Shown here piece by piece: positions 37,001 to 46,000 of a stretch of 64,000 nucleotides of DNA. The position numbers and the translations under genes were made by a program. Position 1 is the first letter of the stretch, and each line of letters opens with the position of its first letter. The notes beneath the pieces are model-generated. The model did no database searches, was not told the DNA's origin, and saw only the letters and a program-made list of their open reading frames with translations. The stretch is from assembly GCF_015706575.1 (NCBI RefSeq), contig NW_024037059.1, forward strand, positions 30,824,129-30,888,128. Direction: 5' to 3'. The DNA comes from Patiria miniata (lineage: Eukaryota; Echinodermata; Asteroidea; Valvatida; Asterinidae).

Positions 37001-40000
37001 ATACAAGGGGAAACCACTAGATCCCTGGAAACGTGCACGGCCTGGAAGGGCTGAGTCGCTGGACCATCCCGAGGGGGCTGAGTCGCTGGACCATCCCGAA
37101 GAGGCTGAGTCGCTGGACCATCCCGAAGGGGCTGAGTCGCAGGACCTTCCTAAAGGGTTTGAGTCGCAGGACCTGCCTAAAGGGGCTGAGTCGCTGGACC
37201 TTCCCGAAGAGGTTGAGTCGCTGGACCTGCCTGAAGGGGCTGAGTCGCAGGACCTGCCTGAAGGGGCTGAGTCGCAGGGCCTGCCTATTGGGGCTGAGTC
37301 GCAGGACCTACCTGGATGGGCTAAGACACAAGATCTGCCTGAAGGGTCTACGTCAGGAAAGGCCAAAAAGGCCAATTCACAAAACCAGCAAAATAGGGAA
37401 GACATACAGCATTCTGAAAGGCTAGAAACGCATGGGCAGTCGAAGGAGAAAGGGTTTAATATTGCTCCCCAAGGAATGGGTTCGGTGGGAAGAAGGAATC
37501 CTAAGAGGGAACGTAAGCGCCCCAAACGATACCTGGAGTAAGGGTAGTATAGTGGGAAAGATTTGCACTCGCCATTTTGATAATAACAAATGCCATATTT
37601 TTGTTTTAATTTTGTCTTACTAGATGGACAAACGGGACGAGTTCGTCAAGCCAAAAGACTGGCACGAGGTGAAGATCCTTCGCTGCAACGTTTGTGGCGA
37701 ATCATTTGTATACAAGAAGAGCTTGGAGAAGCATGCGCAGATGCATGAAACTAAGATAATGTTCTTCTGCAATCTTTGTGAACGTCATTACACTCGGAAG
37801 GACAACTTAAGAGCCCACTACCGTGAGCACCATCCGTCAGCCGTGGATGAGGTGGCGGACATTCCTGCAGAAACCACGGACGAAAGACACCACAGGATGA
37901 GTAAGGATAAACAGGATACAGCACTGAAGTCGAGAGAGGGTAGGAAGGGTACACACACGGAGACCAGACCACCTAGGGAAGTATCAAAAACTCCAACTCA
38001 AGTACCCCAGGCCGGATCTAAGCGGAAGCAGTCAGAGCCGCGGGAGCAACCAGATCCGAAGAAACGCCAGAACACACCAAGGAGGAAGGACAAGACACCT
38101 CCAACGACTCCAAAAGATTCTCCAAGGAAAGCGGCAAGTGGCATCAACCAGAATCCAAGTACCCCGGAACACTTGATCTCTCTATCCCCTGCATCAAATT
38201 CCCTGATTCACCAATGCCAAAGCAACGAGGTTCCTGCTGTTCCTTGTGTTCCTGTCCGGGGGAAACCCAGAGGCATGCTACAACTGCTTGCGAACGACTT
38301 GGAGACGAGCAGCGACAGTGAGGACAGCCTCGACTTACAGATAAATAGTAAGTCCAAGAGCCAGGAGAGCGAAGGAAGCCTGTCACCTGAGCATGTGTCT
38401 ACTCGAGTAGATGTAGGCCGAGTATTGAAGGGAAGTAGGCTGAAACTGCTGAGTAGTTCTGAACAGTCAAGACGTCAGCTGGAAGCCAAGCCAGCATCTG
38501 CAAGGATGTATAAAGTTGATGGTGACCCAGGTGCCACTGCAAAGCCAGCTTCTACGACCGACTTGGAGAGGATGATGGTGGGTAGGGTGCAGCGACTGCA
38601 AGAAGTTTCGACACGCAGCATCTTCCATGGTGGGGTCAAGATCTCAGAAGAAATAACAGAAAGGATCTACGACGTGACCTTCGAAGCCGGTTTTGTTTTT
38701 GATTAAAGATAGCTCGTTCGCCGAAACTTGATCACATTAAGGATATTTTTATAACTTGTAGTTTGTTTGTAGTTTGAAGTTGATTATGTTTATTTTCTTT
38801 ACCTTTTGTGAAATAACTTAAGCAAGTTAACTCTCGCATTTTGCGAAAGCAGAGTCTTTATTTTTGTAAACTTATATGAAGAAGTGTCACCAACGATCAA
38901 TGTGTGCGATATTACTGCAGTAGGTAACTGTGTAAAGAAGAAACCTTTTGTATTCAAGATTGTGCCTTATTATTGCCTGTTGTGATCTTTAAGATGTTTA
39001 TTAGAAAGAAGTAGAAGAAAAAGTTGCACTGTTTAAATGTTATCTAGTTTATGTAAACATCTTGTTACATTTTTATGAAGTCGCTAGGAGAGAAGTTTTA
39101 TTACTGTTTACGTTGAGGAAAGATTTGCCTTCAGGTCAGGAAGTTTATATTCAAGATTTACCTTTCGATTACCTTTAAGTAAACCCCAGAAGAGTGGCTT
39201 GTACTTTATTTTTGATATAGATCGTTTATTATCTAGTGCCTTAAGTGAGTGTCCTTAAGGAGACCTTAAGGATTGCCTTTGCAGTCAAGGCGCCTTATAT
39301 TTGTATAAAGTTAAAACATTTGTTTTATATTGTATAAGACGAGCGCCTTCTTCATTTCGTTTTGAAGTTGTATTAGTTTTAAAGACCGGGACGGTCTGAA
39401 CTTGAGAGGGGGGCTGTGTAACGAAATGTATTCGGCGCTCCATACTTTTTATATGTTTCGTTTGCCCGCCATAGCTTTTGCGCTATTTTTAGAATGGGGT
39501 ATATAAGGCAGCGTTCGCGCGCATTCTGGCCAGACTGTTTTGGCGCGCCGTAGAGTGGCAGACTAAGAAAAGCATCGTGGAGACAGACAGAGTGTTGTGT
39601 CGGGGAGTGACCGCAAATCTTACCGTGAGTGTTGAGCTGCTGTATTGTTAATGTTACACACTCCTTTTCTTTTATACATGTAAGTAGTGGTGCAATTGTG
39701 GAATTGATCCTTGGATTTACTTGATTAAGTGAAGCTTAATACTCGTTCGATTGAAGACAGCATATTTGGGTTTATTATTGTCACCTCTGTGCAGGAATTC
39801 TCCATTTGCATTCGTAGACATACTTGACAGATCTTTGTGAAGCACTTTTATTGTTGACTATCGATAAGAACATCTCTTTCCCTTAAGGAAATCCTTTCCC
39901 TTAAGGAAACCATTTCCCTTTAAGAAACTCATTTTCCCTTACGGAAACCCTTTCCCTAAAGTAAATCCATTCCCTTAAGAAACCTCCTTTCCCTTACGGA

Positions 40001-43000
40001 AACCCCTTCCCTTAAGTAAACCCTTTCCCTTGGGAGCCCATTTCCTAACGTATCGGGATCGACAACTGCCTCGCGGGAGACGAAGGGTCGAGCTCATCAG
40101 GAGGATCGGCATCTGCCTTCGGGAGACCTCGGAGGGTCGTCTGGAGCCTAGGAAACCCCCTTCCTTGACAAACTCCCTTTCCCTTAAGGAAATCCATTCC
40201 CTTAAGAAACCCCCTTTCCCTTACGGAAACCCCTTCCCTTAAGTAAACCCTTTCCCTTGGGAGCCCATTTCCTAACGTATCGGGATCGACAACTGCCTCG
40301 CGGGAGACGAAGGGTCGAGCTCATCAGGAGGATCGGCATCTGCCTTCGGGAGACCTCGGAGGGTCGTCTGGAGCCTAGGAAACCCCCTTCCTTGAGAAAC
40401 TCCCTTTCCCTTAAGGAAATCCCTTCCCTTAAGAAGCCCCTTCCCTTAAAGAACTCCCTTTCCCTTAAGGAAACCCCCTTTCTTGAGGAACCCATTTCTA
40501 AGGTATCCGGAATGACAACTGCCTTGCGGGAGACGAAGGGTCGAGCTCATCAGGAGGATCGGCATCTGCCTTCGGGAGACCTCGGAGGGTCGTCTGGAGC
40601 CTAGGAAACCCCCTTCCTTGAGAAACTCCCTTTCCCTTTAGGAAATCCTTTCCCTTAAGGAAACCCTTCCCCTTAAGGAAACCCTTCCCCTTAAGGAAAC
40701 CCTTCCCCTTAAGGAAACCCCCATCTTTTTAAGAACTTGCCTTTTGTTGAGGCATTTTTAGTAAAGCAACTGCAGTTGTTGCATGGCTGAATAAAGAGAC
40801 TTCTTTAAGCTTTAGCTTGTGTGTCTGGGTCCCACTTATTGTCTGGTTGGGTAGATTTATCGTTCGAACAAGATAAGGGAAAATTAGTTACGTGCGGCGA
40901 CAGACAGTCTCCAAACGGATTATCGCCCTAGGACCATCTGGACTGCCGCTCGTCTGGAGGGTTCTCGAGACCGTCACTTCTCGAGAAAATCGAGATCCGC
41001 CACACTACGTTTGGCTGGGTTCTAGCAAACATACCCTGGAGGGTTAGGGTTAATACCACTTAGAGTCTGGGTGCTGATAATTACCCGAGCCGGAGGCGAG
41101 GGTAATTATCAGCACCCAGACTCTAAGTGGTATTAAACAGAGTGATAAATACCGACGGAGTACATATTTATTCCCATTCATAAATACCTTTTCGGTAAAA
41201 AAAAATCATATAATTCGTTCAAAACATCCCGATTTTGTTCAACAAATTCACTTTATGCTTTTTGAATCATCCCTCCTGCAAAATAATGGAGTGTTCAGCT
41301 GGCGAGTAAGATGAAAACAACCCTTTTATGGAGATTGACGCGCGCATATCATGTTCTATGCGATGTCGCGCAGAACGCACCTGGCGCGTTGCGTTTTGAA
41401 TTTAGAACTATAAAATTCTAACTCCCTGGTAATGTTGCGCATGCCGACGTGAGGATTGTGAACGTTCAACCAATTAAACGATAAGAGGCACTGGATTTTT
41501 AGGAGTCCACATTTTATTGTGACACTGGAAAAGTGTTTAAGACCAGCTAGCCATGTCTTTATCATCCGTTTAATACCGGCCACGTGACGGGCTCTCGACC
41601 AATAGGAATGGCTAAACTGTCTGAGGTATTTATGAATACAAGATCAAAATGCACACTGCCATTATTTGAGTCTATAATGAAGCTGTGCTGTGGCGCACAC
41701 TAGAGCAAGCCTCCATTTTCCATACCTGGGCTACTCCTTCGTCCCAGCCTCTGATGACCTGTCCCTGTCCAATTTTGAACTCGAACAGCTTACCGCGATC
41801 CCGAGACGAATCAAATTTTTTACCATTTGTTAAGGTTCCTGATGGAATGAAACAATTTTTAAAAACAAATTAAAAAACAGCCTGTGATTTAAATTTCCTT
41901 AAAACAACTTTCCCTCACATGCTGCTTTCACCGCTGGGTGGCTTGCAATATGGAGAAAGTCTCTAGTATTTGATCCACACTACTGGGCTAGACCCATGAA
42001 ATGATTACTTTTAATGCTATTCTTGAAAATGCACCTTTGTATCCCATTAACCCTAACCACCCTGAATCCTTCAAAATCCTCTTTGCCAAAGTGGAGGAAT
42101 TTGAAGGATTGAGGTTACATGACGTTACTGATTTCGTAGGAGGCACTTTGTCAAGGTCTTTGGCCGGACCTTGTGTTGTTTTTGCTCAGCCATGCATAAA
42201 TATAGGCCTGGATTATGCTTGCAATCCTCCGTACTGCTCCAGGATGTCACTGGCCAAGCCTCAACATATCGACAGTCATTGCCGCAGGATTCAGGCAGTG
42301 GTCACCCCTCCACGGACCATTTTCAAGAAATAATGGAGGAGTTTGCAGGATTGAGGCTATGTGCTGCTTTGCATGAGGCCAATTGGAGGATTTTGCTTGA
42401 TTGAGACTACATCCTAGCAAAAAGGCCTAGGGAGTTAGGGTTAAACCTCATTTTCAATTTTCATTTTGCCATTTTCAAGGGTATCTTGGTGCCTTTTTAG
42501 TTTTATGCTAACACTAATACCATATTGATGAACAAAACTGTGATGTCATATCAGGCAGAAACCTCAATGTTGCAATTAGTTTGTGTACAAAAAGTTGCTA
42601 ACAATTCTGGACATTTCACGGTCGTAAATTTTGTTCAGTTCATGACAGTATTATGAACACACTTTTCCCACAAATGTTTTAACCCTAACGTACTACAGAA
42701 TACTACATGTGTTGAGCACACTTGTATGGAAAGAAATGCATACTATAGGTTACTACTCAGTTGTAATTTGTAGCTTTAGGTGAGGTTTGGGTTCAGATGA
42801 GAACATTTTGGGGTTCACAATTTCAACAAAAAAACACCTAATATGAACAATGTCTTCCTGAAATGACATCACGGAAACAGCGCCCTCAGTTGTCTAGAAA
42901 GGCATGGAAAATTATAAATGTTTAAAAGAAGTCACTTTTCATTAGGGATAGAGCATACACCTACCAGTATAATGCACCTTCACGGTTTGACCTTTCTTGG

Positions 43001-46000
43001 GAAAGTTTTTCCCTGAAATGAGAAGAATAAAGGTGAAAAATCAAGAAGATATAACTCGATATTCAATCAGCAACTGAATATTCAAACAGGTTTCTGCTGG
43101 TTTGAATATTCAGAAAGAAATAATTATGCACGTGCAGCCGTGTCACTTTACTCGTAAGGCCAAAAAAAAGTCTCCGGTTTCTGGTATGGAGCTTGCCCAA
43201 AAAGTGTTGCGGCAACGCGGCTTTTTTTTTTTTTTTTACCTGATTTTTTTGCTTCAAATGTCGGCTGATGACTGCAAATGGTGCCCGACTAAACTTAGTG
43301 CAAATATATGGCAGTCCAGAGAGGCCACATAAAGCTTATTCTCGACCATAACCCAATCTAAAAACACGTTAAAATTGTGCAGCAGCAGGATTCCAGTCAC
43401 TAGTGAGTTTGGCGGTTTTGAGACATCATCTTTCATTGAAAAAAAAACGTTTTCATTTTGCCGACACGCATGGCTACAGCGACGCGCGCGCATACCAGAA
43501 ACCGGAGACTTTTTTTTTTTGGCCTAAAGTTGTTTTTTTTTTTATGTCAGATGCCACATTTTTGTCAACTGTAACTTTTTATCTTGGTTTTTTTTATCGA
43601 TTCGTTATTCATTTACCATTCATTATTGCACTGGGGCAAGGAAATATTTTTGGGGAAGGGCAGTCAAAATAAAATCTTAAGCCTGTGTGCGTTCGTGTGT
43701 GCCCATTGTTAATGGTCCAGAAATAAGCTAGAGTGTAGTGTAGTCGCTTTTAATGGATGAGAAATGCATGCAACCGCAGAATGGTATACACCAAATGTAT
43801 GACGAAAGGACAAGGACGTTGGCTGCGTAATCTATACGGCTGTATAAATGCAATTATGGCGTGTTTTGTATGAGGTGAAATATAAAAAATCATGTTTAGC
43901 GTCCCCGCCCACTTTCTTTTTGGAGGCTGCCTCTTTTTCTTTTTTTTATTGGAAAAAAACCTGAAAAAAAAATATAAATTTAATGATGTTTTTCCCGACA
44001 AACATTGTTGTACTTTTAGACTTTAAAACTGGTATGCCACTGCCCGAGTCCAAGTGGTGGTCATTTTTAACAAAAGCTGGCGGCATCTTTTCAAAACAGT
44101 CGTTTTGGAAAATGGGTCAGGCGGCCATTTTGGAAGAAAAAAAAATGGCCTCCTTCCTTTTTTTTCAAAATGGCAGGACACTAAACATTTCTTTTTATTT
44201 GGAAAAATGTGAAGTACAAATGTGATGCAATCAAGCTACATGAGTCGTTTGTCGACCCTGGTCAAAAAAAATTTATTCGAGATTTGGAAAGAGCACAATC
44301 TCAGCATTACTGCTGTGAAAACCGCATGCTGAAACCATCTTTAGTTATAAAATTATTGAAGTTGTAACACCAAGAGATGTGATGAAGCGATGTGATGAAG
44401 TGGTCCTATTTTGGCCTGAATCTCTAAATAAAAATTCCCGACAAACGACTCATTTAGCATCACAAATGTTTACACCGTAATTTTCGGAATATAAGCCGTG
44501 CGGCGTATAAGCCGCAGCATGCAAAAATCTGCAAATTAAGATTTGAAGTCGGCGTATAAGCCACACCGGCGTATAAGCTGCACCGACCACAGTGGTTTCA
44601 ATTTTGAAAGGCCTCTAAATTCTAGTCAAAATGCTCTGAACCAGTTCCATTTACACTACGAAAACTATAACAAGGGCCACAAAAGTTATATCAAATCATT
44701 TACAGTCGATAGGTATACTCTTAAAAACAAAATATGGAAATTGATGATGAGAATTAAACACCGGGAATTGCTGCCGGCTGGCCCGTCCGGTCCCTGGCCT
44801 TAAAAGTTAGCGCATGGCCCGGCAGCATGTGCCGGCGAATGACAACATTTTCCCCCAGCACTTGAGAGAGTATGCAACCCACCATGTGTCGTCTGACTGG
44901 AGTGCTACAAATCTTGCTTTGTGGCAACAGATGCTGATTTGTTTTGTCCTAAGAATAAACAGGTCCCTTTTTACAACAGTAGTTATCAAATTGTTGTTAT
45001 TACTAATGAGTAGTAACGTCAAAAATTCAAGTTTCGATCGTATTTTCTTCGAAAACAGTCAACACGATGCTGACATTTTTATGGACGAATCCATTAATTT
45101 CGTAAGGGGTGATTTAGCCCCTGTTTTGAGTTTTAAATCGTTTCTTTAATACTTTTCAAGAAAAAAAAATATTGTGACGTTGAACAACTGAATATCGAAT
45201 AGAGAAATGTTTCGAACTCCATAAAAAAGTATTGGTTGTCTTTTTTCTTTTTTAAAACAGTGGAAATATTGGTAATTATTGTTCCCAAGAAAGTGCACCC
45301 CTTTATTACCACAAATGGTGTGGTCTGCATGGGGCCGGGAATACAGCACATGCAGCACTAGCAGCAGTATCACGTACGGTGGGTCGCAAGCAGCATCGCG
45401 TCGAAGAGACCGTGAGCTTTCACTCATGCATTATGGCTGCGCCAGCTGGCCTGTACTTTTACCACTCGGTACCTTTTCGTGGGACGTGCTTTTTGGTTTA
45501 TTAATGACTTTATTAATTGATAGGGCCTAATTCATTTCAGCAACAGATGTTTCTTATACCAGTACATTAAATAAAAATGTAAATTTATGCCATTTTTATT
45601 CTTCAAGGTTCGGCGTATAAGCCGCTCTGTGTATAAGCCACAGTAAACATTTTCATGGGCAAATTCAACGTATAAGCCGCGGCTAAAATTCCGAAAATTA
45701 CGGTAATGCTTTCATTGGCCAAAAGATGCGTCCACATTTTATGGATCTTAACATGCTTAACCTGTTAAACAGGGAAGAAAATACACAATTAAAATATTTG
45801 TCGATACAGGGCTGGCTTTACAGTGGCTTATGGGTTGTCATTAGCTTGAAATATCAAGCTCACAAGGCTAATGACTCCCATTGTCACGTGCGTCATGACT
45901 CATGAGCTGGATATTTCAAGTTACATTGTAGGTTGACATTTTTCAGTTCGAAGTGGCTATCGTTATGTCAGCTGTAATGCAATTTTCAAATACATGTCCT

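Larger units (their letters stand above)
32676..41004 (+). mobile_element. Ty3/gypsy-type LTR retrotransposon, internally deleted, with a zinc-finger ORF
   Basis: Flanked by CTAC (32672-32675 and 41005-41008). LTRs start TGTAACG and end GCCACA. Parts in order: 5' LTR 32676-34257, primer site, Gag/RNase H/integrase polyprotein 34365-37541, C2H2 zinc-finger ORF 37624-38706, untranslated segment 38707-39403, polypurine tract, 3' LTR 39417-41004. The LTRs differ by one 6-bp insertion and about three substitutions by eye, so insertion was recent. Protease and reverse transcriptase are absent, so it cannot move alone. It lies antisense in FKBP1A intron 3. Confidence 0.93.
32409..41049. mobile_element. 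piggyBac-like MITE (about 308 bp), split by the LTR element
   Basis: Ends CCCTAACCCTGCCAG (32409) and CTGGAGGGTTAGGG (ending 41049), each flanked by TTAA (32405-32408, 41050-41053). The CCCT terminus plus TTAA duplication fits piggyBac. Its own sequence is 32409-32675 and 41009-41049; the remainder is the LTR retrotransposon and its duplicated CTAC. The relative at 42051-42440 also carries TTAA on both sides. Confidence 0.75.

Noticed and set aside
36947..37525. 192-aa minus-strand ORF
   Set aside because: Shadow of the polyprotein and its 27-bp minisatellite.
41356..41583. 75-aa minus ORF also seen at 50882-51262 and, diverged, 55806-56030
   Set aside because: Lies in the hairpin-repeat family; frame is broken differently in each copy and has no known motif.
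30929..42445. Telomere-like CCCTAA / TTAGGG tracts
   Set aside because: Only one or two units, always at element ends next to TTAA; these are transposon termini.
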